A stretch of DNA of 64,000 nt from Portunus trituberculatus (lineage: Eukaryota > Arthropoda > Malacostraca > Decapoda > Portunidae), in NCBI RefSeq assembly GCF_017591435.1, contig NC_059269.1, forward strand, positions 1,802,054 through 1,866,053, in the 5' to 3' direction. The notes under the pieces are model-generated. The model saw nothing but the letters and a program-made list of their open reading frames with translations, was not told the origin of the DNA and ran no database searches. The first letter of the stretch is position 1, and each line of letters begins with the position of its first letter. Made by a program: the position numbers and the translations under genes. This document shows positions 50,641 to 63,935 of this stretch, one piece after another.

Positions 50641-52455
50641 CTTTCCTGGTAGCAATCTGGCAAATACTACCCTCTATGTATCCCTCTGCCATACGCGCTT
50701 ACTTACTTACTATTACTTTGCTACCAACTCAACTTTGGATGATTCTGGGCATATTCCTCCTACTCCTCCACCCTCTGACTACTTCATCCCTAAAATTAAA
50801 ATTCTTTATAAAGATGTTTTCCTGGCCCTCTCTGGCCTTGATTCTCGGAAGGCTTACGGTCCGGATGGAGTCCCTCCTGTTGTTCTCAAAACTGTGCTTC
50901 CGAACTCGCTCACTGCCTGGTCAAACTCTTTCATCTGTGTCTCTACTTCTATTTATCCTTCTTGCTGGAAGTTTGCTCACATTCAACCTGTCCCTAAAAA
51001 GGTGACCACTCCAATCCTTCTAACTACCGCCCTATAGCTTTGATTTCCTGCCTTTCTAAAGCCTTTGAGTCTATCCTTAATAGGAAGATAATGAGGCATC
51101 TATCAGCTCACAACCTTCTCTCTGATTGCCAGTATGGTTTCCGTAAAGGCAGATCTACTGGTGATCTTCTTACTTTCCTAACTGAATCTTGGTCATCCTC
51201 TTTAGGGACTTCGGTGAAACCTTTGCTGTCGGCCTTGACATATCGAAAGCCTTCGATAGAGTCTGGCACAAATCTTTAATTTCTAAACTACCCTCCTACA
51301 GATTCTATCCTTCTCTCTGTACCTTCATCTCCAGTTTCCTTTCCGATCGTTCTATTGCTGCTGTAGTAGACGGTCACTGTTCTTCCCTAAAACTATCAAC
51401 AGTGGTGTTCCACAGGGTTCTGTCCTATCACCCACTCTCTTTCTATTATTCATCAATGATCTCCTAAATCTGACTCAATGCCCTATCCACTCCTATGCTG
51501 ATGATACCACCCTGCATTATTCAACAGCGTTCAACAGACGCCCAACCCAACAACAATTAAATGACTCAAGGCGAGATGCTATAGGACGCCTAACTTCTGA
51601 TCTTTCACTTGTTTCTGATTGGGGCAGAGAAACCTGGTTTTGTTCAATGCCTCAAAAACTCAATTTCTACAACTATCTACTCGACATAACCTTCCAGACA
51701 ACTATCCTCTCTTCTTCAATAACACTCAACTTCCCTCTCCTCTACATTAAACACACTCGGTCTATCCTTCACTAAAAATCTAAACTGGAAATTTCACATC
51801 TCTAATCTTGCTAAATCAGCTTCCAAGAAGTTAGGTGTCCTATGGCGTCTTCGTCCATTTTTCTCTCCTCCCAGCTGCTTGCTCTGTACAAGGGCCTTAT
51901 CCGCCCGTGTATGGAGTATGGCTCTCATGTCTGGGGGATCCACACACAGCTTTACTAAACAAGGTGGAATCTAAAGCTTTTCGTCTTATCAACTCTTCTC
52001 CTCTAACTGACTGTCTTGATTCTTTAAGTCACCGCCGCAATGTTGCATCTTTATCTGTCTTCTACCGCTGTTTTCATGCTGTCTGCTCTTCTGAACTTGC
52101 TAACTGCATGCCTTCCCCTCCTGCGGCCTCGCTGCACAAGACTCTCTACTTCTTCTCATCCCTATTCTGTCCGTCTTCCTAATGCAAGAGTTAACCAGTA
52201 TCTTCACTCCTTCATTCCCTACACTGGTAAACTCTGGAACTCTCTACCTGTGTCTGTATTTCCACCTGCCTATGACTTAAACTCTTTCAAAAGAGGAGTG
52301 TCAAGACACCTCTTACGTTAACTGGACCCTCCTTTTAGATTTTTTTTGTTTTTTCTCTTTCTACTTTCTTCTTAACAGGGCCTGGCAACCAGCGGGATTT
52401 TTTTTTTTCCAACACTTTGTTTGCCCTTGGCCAGTGCCCTTGTAATGTAAATTTT
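50641..52455 (+). pseudogene. LINE-F (Jockey-like) reverse transcriptase and 3' UTR
   Basis: A 5'-truncated element. It starts near NSTLDDSGHIPPTPPP (~50722), then GLDSRKAYGPDGVPP, WKFAHIQPVPKK, ALISCLSKAFESILNRKI, CQYGFRKGRSTGDLL, GLDISKAFDRVWHKSL (motif A, ~51230) and HSYADDTTLHY (intact active site, ~51490). The C-terminal region reads LYKGLIRPCMEYGSHVWG, SLSHRRNVASLSVFYRC and YTGKLWNSLPVSVFPPAYD to the stop at 52319. At least six frame changes occur (near 50890-50940, 51010, 51205, 51400, 51640 and 51950). The 3' UTR is T-rich. Sequences of this type are very common in crab genomes, which supports the taxonomic guess. Confidence 0.88.
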
Positions 52456-52457
52456 GC

Positions 52458-52537
52458 CTATCTCTTGTTTCTTGTTATTTTGCCAACCAAATCTTTCAAA
52501 TAATAACAAAAACATCCACCGCTATTCCTCTATCTTC
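52458..52537 (+). repeat. short dispersed repeat, copy 1
   Basis: 'tctcttgtttcttgttattttgcca' followed by 'aatctttcaaataat', then 'acatc.acc.ctatt.ctctatctt'. The same order occurs at 56908-56986. It directly follows the LINE-F 3' UTR. Confidence 0.75.
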
Positions 52538-52872
52538 TTTACCTGTAGCATCTAAGTCCTTCAAAACACTGCTCAATATCTTTCCTCCACAGGCCATTTC
52601 CTCTATTCATCTCTTTACTCCTTTATCATTTCGTTCGTCTCACTCCAAATACAGTTTTACTACACACACTTTCTGCTATTCTTCATCCTCTTCATTACCT
52701 TCCCCTCACACCCCTAAACATCTCGGCTACTTCATTTTGGCCTAACCTCCGTGTCGCCTCTCCGCCTCTCCTCCTCCACCATCACCGCCACCCGCGGCTC
52801 GGTGTGTCATGATGATAATGGGCAAGAGGCGTGGTTGGCAGGAGTGATGTCATTAGTCACGGAATTATCAGC

Positions 52873-52875
<3 letters not shown>
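52538..52875. other. no recognised feature
   Basis: C/T-rich DNA of mixed complexity with no motif seen. Confidence 0.5.

Positions 52876-52935
<60 letters not shown>
52876..52935. repeat. (CT)n microsatellite
   Basis: About 30 CT units. Confidence 0.96.
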
Positions 52936-52937
<2 letters not shown>

Positions 52938-53067
52938 GTATTTTTGCGTCACTTTCTACCTGCAGAATCTGTCTACCGCTGTTCAGGAGAACACAATCAG
53001 CTTTACAAAACAAAAAGGTCGCTTGTCGCAGCAAAACATCAAATGATCACGTTTGGCTGATTTGGAA

Positions 53068-53140
53068 CACGTGGCGCGCCGTGCCTCACCCGCGACGCCC
53101 AGCCAATGGCGCGCCGCACTGGCTCGTGGCGGCTGCTTGA
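53068..53140. other. CpG-rich patch with two GGCGCGCC palindromes
   Basis: GC- and CpG-dense in an otherwise AT-rich window. GGCGCGCC occurs at about 53073 and 53108, and 'agccaatgg' (a CCAAT-like box) lies between them. It could be a small promoter-type island, but no gene follows that I can recognise. Confidence 0.45.
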
Positions 53141-53235
53141 GAAAGTGGTATTAGTTTTACTGAAAGTACTTAACATTTAGTTCCCCGTCGTGTTTTTCCT
53201 CTCTAACGCGGCACAGCTGCGCACACGGCTGCTGC

Positions 53236-53237
<2 letters not shown>

Positions 53238-53294
<57 letters not shown>

Positions 53295-53302
53295 TGTCTG
53301 TC

Positions 53303-53362
<60 letters not shown>
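53238..53362. repeat. (GT)n with central (CTGT) units
   Basis: Two GT arrays joined by four CTGT units at about 53293-53308. Confidence 0.96.
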
Positions 53363-53365
<3 letters not shown>

Positions 53366-53410
53366 ACATACTAGGGAACATCAACACATCAATGGCAGCA
53401 CGCGTCTATG

Positions 53411-53412
<2 letters not shown>

Positions 53413-53470
<58 letters not shown>
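53413..53470. repeat. (CT)n microsatellite
   Basis: About 29 CT units. Confidence 0.96.
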
Positions 53471-53471
<1 letters not shown>

Positions 53472-55020
53472 AACTCTGCTTTTTACTTTTTTCATTGTTA
53501 CGATCGTCAGATATTTAATATATTGTATTGTGTTTTAGCTTAAGTTGTGATAGCGCCCTGACAGTAATATCTTCGTCGTGTATATATTTGTAATGCTTTC
53601 AGGACGGCCTTTCTTATGTATGTAATATATACCCATTTATTATTTTATTGTATGTTACATTAGTATTTCGTGATTCGTATACATTTATTGTAATAATGTA
53701 CTTCAATGTTTTTAGTGTAAGCGGGTGCCCGTCGGAGATTTTAGAGAGTGTCGTGACGTCATGTTTGCTATTGTCTTTGTGAGAGGAAGGCGATGGTGCC
53801 GGGACCAATGAGATGGTACTCTGATAACGCCCTCTGGCAGGTTTAGAGAGTGTTAGCCAATGGGTGCTCAGATGACATCATGTGACGTAATGTTTTCCCC
53901 TCGGACAAAGGCCTGTGAACCGACGCCACAATCTCAGACCACACTGGGGTGCCTGAAGGCTTGGACCTGTGACCGCCACTCCGCTCCCTCATATCTCTGG
54001 CTGAGTATCTTACTCCTTATTTCTCTGATTGTAGGGATTCTGGTTCTCCTTGGCACTTATTTAAGTCACTGTGTTTTGTGACGTGTGAATATTTTGGGTG
54101 TTTTGGGTGTTATCTGGTATTTTTGGTGATTTATCTTTGTGTGGCGTAGAGGGACGCCAGGGATGACGGCCATTTTATGAGTTGATAAGCGAAGAGAGAT
54201 TTTGGGTGTTTATTATGGTTGTATTACCTAACAATCATATTATTTGTGGTGATTTACTCATTATTGTGTGTACCAGCCATAGGGGAGGGCAAGTGTGTGG
54301 TGAATTTGTTTACTTATTACTTCTAGTAAGTGTGGTACTTATTTATTTATTTTTGTGGTCTCATATTATGCTCTTTTCACCCTTAAGCAGCTTATTTATT
54401 ATATTCTTGGCACTAATGAGTTATTTCTTTTGTTGTGTATGTGGTGTTGAGCTGCAGGTGTGTTGACACCCCCACGGGTGACTTATTTCAGTATTGAGCA
54501 GTTAGGTTAAACTTATTTACCTGATTTCTTATATTTTGTGATTCTATATTTTTGTGAGTGCTATTATTTTCTATATTTGGATGTGATTGCTATACTTTTA
54601 ACTATCCACGGGCCTTAAGTTTAATTTTGTTTGTTGTTAAGTTAACTTTGCTTATTTTTGTTAATAAATTAGTTAAGGATTTAAATTATTTCTCTTAACC
54701 TTTCCTTATTATTAGTTTTTCAGTTCTGTTACACCATTAAACAGCCTTTTGCGTTAAGAACTGTTGCATTGAAGCCAAGTCACTCTTGACTACTTATCTT
54801 AATTTTTGTATTTAATAAGAGTGATTAACCTAATCAGTGACTGGTGCCCACAGCTCCTTGAGGGCACTGGGTCAGGCTGTTTGAAGGTCGTAACACCATC
54901 TTCCTGTAACTTGAACTATTTCAAACAACAAGTATCACCATAGTTTTGAAATGAAATTGTCAAATTCTACAATCTTTTGAACTAGATTCCTAAAGAGGCT
55001 TTCCCAACCTCTTTTGTACG
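53471..55020. other. unassigned DNA, possible solo LTR or element leader
   Basis: T/G-rich with short open frames lacking motifs. Near 54838 'cagtgactggtgcccacag' resembles an LTR end followed by a TGG-starting primer site. A matching LTR start was not found, so this is a weak call. Confidence 0.3.
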
Positions 55021-56063
55021 TTATTATTATTATTTTATTATTATGAGGTCAATGAAGGCGACCCACTGGAAAGCATAACTGCATAAACCCAAAGGCCCAG
55101 TGGGCGGCACCTCACCGATAAGTGAAAGGAAGTAACAGGAATGAACAACAGAATAGGAAGATTGGTAGAGATCTAAGAGGTAGTGAGTTCAGAGAGAAGA
55201 AAGGTATTCACACGTTTTTAAATGCTTCAATGTTACTAGAATTAACAATCTCGTTGGGAATTGTATTCCAGAGTCTAGCAGATACTGGGATAAAACACCG
55301 GGAAAATTGTGAAGTATTACATCGATTCACAGACAAGGAACGGTCATTCATGATCAAGGATTGTCTTGTAGCACGTGCTGGTAGTGAAGGGCAGGCAAAT
55401 GACAATGCAACGGGTGGTTGGAATTAGACATGATTTTGAAGAAATAGGACAATGATCCAACCAAACGACGATGCCGAAGATTAATCTCAAGATTAGGAAG
55501 AAGAAATTTAATCTGGTTGAATGCTCTATCTAAAAGCTTTAAGTGAGACTCTGCTGCAGAGATCCACACAGAGTGACAATGTTCAAAATGAGGCAGTATG
55601 AAAGAGTAAAAGCAATTTCTTACAATATCATCAGAGGAATATATCCGCCTACATTTGCGTAACAAACCAACTTTACATGAGACTGATGATGCAAGTGAAC
55701 GCAAGTGCAACTCAAAAGTAAGTTTGGGATCAAGGGTGACTGAGTAACTTCAGAGACGAACAATTAGGAATAGGTACTTCGTTGACAACAATATCAGGGT
55801 GAACTGGGAAAGGTGTCCTTGATCTGCTAATAACCATACTATGGGATTTACTCGGGTTCAGTTTCATACCCCACCGATCACACCATGACAGAATCCTTGA
55901 AACATCTTGAGTGAGTACATTAGCGACTCTCTGCCTATCCTGTGGGGAAGGAATTGTCGCATATATAGTGGTGTCATCAGCATAAGCAACCATATTAGAT
56001 TCAATCCCACACCACATGTCAGATGTATAAATAATAAAAGAAGAGGTCCCAGAACACAAATAA
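55021..56063 (-). pseudogene. LINE-G RT C-terminal half and 3' end
   Basis: On the minus strand it starts near the RT active site VAYADDTTIYA (intact, ~55990) and continues WCDRWGMKLNPSKSHSMVISRSR. After a frame change near 55730 it reads RNCFYSFILPHFEHCHSVWIS and NLRHRRLVGSLSYFF. The end is QFSRCFIPVSARLWNTIPNEIVNSSNIEAFK to about 55210. The 3' UTR includes 'cactgggcctttgggttta' and ends in (AAT)n at 55045-55021. This is a Jockey/I-type LINE, 5'-truncated within the palm domain. Confidence 0.85.
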
Positions 56064-57740
56064 CTGCAAAAGAAAACGTGAATTACAGATTAACAGACAC
56101 ATACACACACACAGACAGATAAAAAAAAAAAAAAATCCGTAAACTCTGCATGAAACAGGTTTTGCTATGAATGCATTAACGGCGTATCCAAGTCCTTTTG
56201 TGCATTTCCCGTTGGTGATCTATCAACATAATGTCACCGCTACAGAACAGAGAAGTTGCAGCTTCAATAGTGGACCATTCACTTAACATACAGGAAGTTT
56301 AGATTCTTGAGGGTCCTCCACTGTGCTTCAGCTTAGGTAGGTGCCCTCACCCACCACCCTCTCCTTCATCCCCATACCCCACACCCATGCCTCATACCTT
56401 TCACTCCTCACCTTCACTCTCACCCTCACCTCACCTGTCCCCCTCACCCGCCACTAGCGTATACTCGATGTAGCAGGTGACTTTTTTCCCCCGTGGAGCA
56501 AACAAAGACACACTTAGAGCAGAGGCAAGCACCTTCCACGTTCCTTCCCGTGTTGACAAGGACAAACAGGTGCAATTATCGATCATCACGTCCCGCCGAG
56601 CTGCAACCAACATACCGGGCATTATTTTCAGCCAGGACAAGCCCCGGCGCTGCGGCCAACCCTTCAGAGAATCTTCACTTGGACTCTGCGTGGCACGGTT
56701 ACTTTTCGCCACTTAAAACCGCGCCAGAGGCTTAATGATTTCGTTTACTAATAATGAAAGCTGCGTGTCTGTAAAAGTCACTAATGGATAAGAGAAAAAT
56801 GCGTGTGAACCTTGCATAGAGGTGTGTCATTATTCGTAAACACTTAACAAAAGGGGAAAAAAATGTCTACATTAATCTGTGAAATATTATCTTATATATG
56901 CTGATCTCTCTTTGTTTCTTGTTATTTTGCCAAGCAAATCTTTCAAATAATGAAAAGAAAACATCTACCACTATTGCTCTATCTTAATGCATAGAAACAA
57001 TATCAATATCCAACAAAACCGGAAGAAAAGCTTAACGATTTCGTTTACTCTTCATGATAAGAGCTGGTAATGAAGGTTAAGTCAATAATAGATATAAAAA
57101 TGCGCTGCACAATCTTAATCCATAGAGCCAACATGACAATTTCTAACCATGTCAGAAAAAAAAAATCGTTAAGCTCAACACAGGTCGTTGTGGAGCTCTC
57201 ACTTATCATGTGGTAAGAGCAATAGTGCGGCCCCATCACCCCATCAGCCCTGCTGAGTGTTCCGCCTCCTCCACCTTAACTTTCAGTGGAAATGTCTAAT
57301 GGATTATGTTTTGACGGGGGAGCGAATGTACAGGGAAGAGGAGGCGGCTGGTTTGGGAAGCGGAGTAGGCTGTAGGGGTAGTCTGGCGATAGGAGGAGGG
57401 CGGAGGAAGACTGAAAGAGATGGGGAGGTAACTGGAGAGAGTATAGGACTGCATGAGGGCGGGAGGGGACGGTGGGGCAGGGAGCGGCAAGAAAGGGGTG
57501 AGGAAGGTAGGATGTGGGTGGTGGTGGGTGGGATCATTTACTGCTATTATATATCGCAGGTAAAGGAACCGCCTGGCTTTGTTAGGCGTGTTTTAACACA
57601 AGTTGTTTTTGTGAAGACGCGGCGCCGGCTGACGTGAGGCGCATTCACCATCGCACCGCGCCTCTCCCTGTTGTTATTTACCCACCGAGGCTGGCGCACT
57701 TGCACTCTGAGGGAAGGGGGCGTCGCCGGGAAAAAATCCG
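56064..57740. other. no recognised gene
   Basis: A-run at 56121-56134, C/T-rich stretch at 56335-56460, and a G-rich plus strand at 57330-57540 that creates long biased frames on both strands. No family motif is found in any of them. Confidence 0.5.
56908..56986 (+). repeat. short dispersed repeat, copy 2
   Basis: About 80 bases matching 52458-52537 with scattered differences. No LINE-F sequence precedes this copy. Confidence 0.75.
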
Positions 57741-57750
57741 ACCTAGACCC

Positions 57751-57915
57751 TCTAGACCACCTCCTGCCAGTCTCATAATGCTGCCCCTCCCTCTAGACCA
57801 CCTCCTGATACTCTCATAATGCTGTCTCTCCCTCTAGACCACCTCCTGCCAGCCTCATAACGCTGTCCCTCCATCTAGACCTCCTCCTGCCAGCCTCATA
57901 ACGCTCTCCTCCTGT
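57751..57915 (+). repeat. 41-bp minisatellite, four units
   Basis: 'tctagacc' recurs at 57751, 57792, 57833 and 57874, exactly 41 bases apart. Each unit has 'cctcctgccagcctcataa' or a variant. Confidence 0.93.
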
Positions 57916-57943
57916 ACCTACACCAACTCTCTCCCGGAACAGG

Positions 57944-58047
57944 ATGTTTTGGTGCCGTCGTTTTGGCGCAGACGTTTTGGCGCCGCCGTTTTGGCGATAA
58001 GCTATTTTGGCGCTCGTTATTTTGGCGCTAACTCATTTGGCGCCAAA
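57944..58047 (+). repeat. TTTTGGCGC motif array ending in a palindrome
   Basis: Seven copies of (T)TTTGGCGC or a close variant spaced 14-16 bases apart (57947 to 58036). The last is the 12-bp palindrome TTTGGCGCCAAA. It lies ~250 bases before a MULE transposase remnant and may belong to the terminus of that transposon (inference). Confidence 0.75.
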
Positions 58048-58114
58048 AAATAATGTAAAAAGAAAAAATGGAAATAAAATAGAATAAAAATCTTTTAAAG
58101 GCCATGATTAATAT

Positions 58115-58280
58115 AAAAGTGTCTCGTTTTGTGATAATCTCGTTTGAAAATTGTTACGATATTCAAGTGTCTCGTTTAGTAATCATCTCATTTTACCAGA
58201 GTCTCGTATGATGTGTTGTTACAATATTCAAGTGTTTCTTTTAGTGATTCTCTCATTCTACCAAGGTTTCGTCGGATTTC
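58115..58280 (+). repeat. 65-bp tandem repeat, about 2.5 units
   Basis: 'attcaagtgt' at 58161 and 58226 (65 bases apart), with 'tctcgtttagtaatcatctc' in the first unit matching 'ttcttttagtgattctctc' in the second. A partial unit precedes them. Confidence 0.8.
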
Positions 58281-58289
58281 ATTAATGAA

Positions 58290-59812
<1,523 letters not shown>

Positions 59813-59839
59813 CGTGGTTTGGCATAGAACTATGAAATG

Positions 59840-61059
59840 CATTAAATTATTGGTGAAATTATTTCATTTTAATGTTTTTTTTATTGTAATATTTTAGTAA
59901 ATGTATTGATAAAATTACTTCAATATATAAAATTGTCAATGGAGATAGTTTTTTTCTTTTCATAAAACTCCTTAAAACATATAAATAAGACGGTTTAACA
60001 TTTATTGTGTAGAAAATTATTTTGCTAGCAGTTTTGAGTTTTGGTGCATAAAATGCTGAAAAAAAAAAATAACACATTTTTTACATATATCAGTTCCTTA
60101 AACAAATCGTGTTTATATACGCGATTTGCTTGCATTTCTGTGTTTTGGTGCAGAAAAGCTAAAGTCTACTTTAGTAGACTTTATTTCTGCTTTTATTTTT
60201 TTTTTCTATCTTAGCTTCTTTTCATCAGTTTTATCGGTTTTAGGGACAATGAGTTTTCAATTGATAGTTTTTTTTTCAGAAAACACCTTAAAAACACATA
60301 AATAAGAATTTTTAACAAATATAGTGTATATACTTGTTTTGACTGATTTTCTGAGTTTTTTGTGCCAAAAATGCTGTAAACAACAAAAATAACCGATTGT
60401 TTTTTTTAGATATATTTCATTTCCTTAAACAAATAGAGTGTATATATGCTTTTTGCCTGCATTTTTGTGCTTCGGTGTACAAAAAGCTGAAAACCCACTA
60501 AAATAACACGTGTTTGTTACTTTTATTTCGTTTCTCTATTATTATTACAAAATTTCAATCGAAATAGGTTTTTTTCAGAAAATCTTAAAACACATAAATA
60601 AGACGTTTTAACAAATATAGTGTATATACTTGTTTTCTCTGCTTTTCTCAGTTTTGTTGCATAAAATGCTGTAAACCACAAATTTTATTTACATACTTTA
60701 CTTCCTTAAACGAATAATGTGTAATTACGCTTTTACCTGCATTTGGTGCATAAAAGTTAAAACCACTAAAATAGCAATTTTTTGTTATTTTTCTTTCATT
60801 TCTCTATATTGGATTATTTTCATAAATTTCCTCGTTTTAAAGTGTAACAATGTAAAACGACTTGTATATACAAAATTTTCATAAAACTCCAAAAACATAT
60901 AAATAATAACTTTTAAAAAATACTGTCTGTATTCTTGTTTTGCCTGCATTTCTGAGTTTTGGTGCGTAAAATTATGGAAAACACCAAAATAACCCATTTT
61001 TTTACACTTTTCAGTTCCTTACACAAATAGTGTGTATATGCGCTTTTTCCGTTTTTATC

Positions 61060-61134
<75 letters not shown>

Positions 61135-61930
61135 GTGCATAAAAAAAAGTAGGAAACCACTTAAATAACATATTTTATTGTTTTTAATTTTTTTCGATAT
61201 TAGCTTGTTTTCATTAATTCTCTCGTTTTGAAGCATAAAGCTTTAAAATTATTTCAATATACAATATATTATATTGAGATATTTTTTTCTATATAAACAT
61301 CTTACAAATATATAAAAAAATGTTTTAGCAAATATTGTATACAAACTAATTTGGCTGCATTTCTGAGTTTCGGTGCATAAAATGCTGGAAAAAAAAGTAT
61401 CCCATCTTTTTACATATTTAATTTCTTTAAACAAATTTTGTTTATATTCGCCATCTAAATGCATTTCTGTGTTTTAGTATATGAAAAGCTGAAAATCACT
61501 AAAATAACACGTTTTCTTTCTTTTATTTCATTTCTCTATATTAGCTTATTTTCATTTTCATTAATTTCTCGTTTTAAAAAGTGAAACAATGTAAATTAAC
61601 TTCAGGATACAATATTTTCAATTGAGGTATTTTTTTTATTTCATAAAACACCTTAAAAACACACAAAAATAACAGGTTTTAACAAACTTAGTGTATGAAC
61701 TTGTTTTGCCTGCATTTCTGAGTTTTGGTGCATAAAATTCTGAAAAACACCAAAATAACACATTTTTCAAATATTTCAGTTCCTTAAACAAATAGTGTGT
61801 AATCATGCTTTTTCCTGCTTTTAAGTGATTTGGTGCAAACCAAGCTGAATACTACTAAAACACTATGGTTTTGTTACTTCTATTTCGTTTCTCTGTATTG
61901 GCTTGTTTTCATCATTTTCATTGTTTTGAC
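59840..61930 (-). repeat. old, diverged satellite array
   Basis: Six or so monomers in the orientation of the young array. The 'aacaccttaaaaacacataaataaga' block recurs near 59965, 60280, 60580, 60885, 61295 and 61645, spaced ~300-410 bases. It lacks the tight repeat length and the ~98-bp module runs of the young array. A (GT)n tract interrupts it at 61061. Confidence 0.87.
61061..61131. repeat. (GT)n microsatellite
   Basis: About 35 GT units inside a satellite monomer. Confidence 0.96.
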
Positions 61931-61942
61931 GCAAAAAAATAA

Positions 61943-62045
<103 letters not shown>

Positions 62046-62182
62046 AACAACAATGATAAAAATAATAGTAATAACATCAGTGATAATAGTAAATTTAATA
62101 GAGATGAAAATAATCATAATAATATCAATAATAACAAAAATAATGACAATGAATCGAAATAATAATAAAAATAATAATAGTT

Positions 62183-62345
<163 letters not shown>

Positions 62346-63062
62346 GATCCCACACTCCCCACCATTTTCACTACTCTTGACCTATTCTACTTTCGTTCAT
62401 ACTAGTGAATTTAATTGCCAATTCATTATTGCTAGGGCCCTCAAGCCAGGACTGTCCAGGAAGAAAAGATTAAAATAATTAGTAAGTGAATGAAAAAAAA
62501 AAATGAGAAGAATGGAATCATATAGATAGGAAAGAGAGAAGAGCGGAATCACGGGCTCTTTCGTGGCCGAGGAGTCTGCAAGCTCATGTGTTTGAATCCT
62601 GGCCACGGTTCAAGGATAAAAGGGCATTCACTGAGGTAAAGGTTCCCTAATGGGTTGAGTTTCATATAGACGGTACTCAAAATACCTCCTATGACCAGAA
62701 GAACCCCATACAAAGCCCATATTGTAAAAAAAAATATCTCTACTAAGGTAGTGGCGGCGGCTTAGTAGAGAAGACTCTCTGGCAAGACCCGCACCCTGCT
62801 GGCCGCCTCCTGCTACTACACTACTAGTACTCTTGGAATATTCTGCTTTCGCTAACGCTTGTATAATTCATTGGCAATACACATTATATATAAAATGAAT
62901 ATTTGAAATGGCGCTATTCCCAGGACTGTCCAGGACCTCAAACCAACACAACTGTACACAAAGGAGAACGTGACTTGGCCGCACCTTTGAAAATAAAACA
63001 TTACCATGATTCACGGAGCAAATTACCCTAAACATTACTAATAACTAAATCTAAACAAACCT
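62346..63062 (-). mobile_element. composite repeat E, diverged copy with short TA site
   Basis: Carries the same block order as 48346-49250 with many substitutions. At the (TA)n position it has only 'acattatatataaaatg' (~62882). A tRNA-like region is clearest here: 'cgtggccgaggagtc' (A-box-like) and 'gtgtttgaatcctgg' (B-box-like) at 62560-62605 on the plus strand. Confidence 0.8.
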
Positions 63063-63287
63063 TAATTTTGCAAAAAGAAAGTAATATAATAATACATTTA
63101 TCATGAACAACAAAATATGTGAATATTCTTTAAACAATCAAAACAGTATTACAATAACTAAAAAACCTACATCCTATATATAAGAAAATAGAGGAAATGA
63201 GAGGAATTAGACGACAGTACTCTCTGTTCTCTCCGTCAGATATCCACATCACAGCGATACAACAGGAATGGTGGTGAACATGATGGC
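63063..63287. other. no recognised feature
   Basis: AT-rich DNA between repeat E and the trinucleotide array. Confidence 0.5.
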
Positions 63288-63289
63288 AC

Positions 63290-63366
<77 letters not shown>

Positions 63367-63388
63367 AAGAAAGTAGTATTAGTAGCAT

Positions 63389-63430
<42 letters not shown>

Positions 63431-63540
63431 CAGTAGTAGTAGTAGTAGTAGCAGTAGTGGCAGTAGTAGTGGTAGTGCTAGAAATGGTATTAGTATTAGC
63501 AGCAGTAGTAGTAGTAGTAGTAGTAGTAGTAGCAGCAGTG

Positions 63541-63583
<43 letters not shown>

Positions 63584-63584
63584 C

Positions 63585-63624
<40 letters not shown>

Positions 63625-63687
63625 AGTAGTAGTAGTTATTGTTGCTGTTGTTTTGTAGTAGTAGTAGTTATTATTGTTGTTGTTGTT

Positions 63688-63746
<59 letters not shown>

Positions 63747-63826
63747 CTAGTAGTAGTAGTAGAAGTATTAGTAGTAGTTGTAGTAGTAACAATAGTAGTA
63801 ATAGTAATAGCAGTAGTAGTGGTAGA

Positions 63827-63896
<70 letters not shown>

Positions 63897-63935
63897 CAGT
63901 TATAGTAGTAGTAGTAGTAGCAACCCTCTTAAATA
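63288..63935. repeat. (TAG)n array with CAG and TGT interruptions
   Basis: About 650 bases of TAG/AGT repeats broken by CAG, TGG and two (TTG)n patches (~63640 and ~63835). Open frames read poly-Val or poly-Ser and are not genes. Confidence 0.96.

Noticed and set aside
55907..56122. Plus-strand frames opposite LINE-G
   Set aside because: The minus strand holds the intact YADD block and C-terminal LINE motifs, so the plus frames are shadows.
57257..57637. Gly/Arg-rich 126-residue plus-strand frame
   Set aside because: It reads through a G-rich tract, has equally long antisense frames and no recognisable domain.
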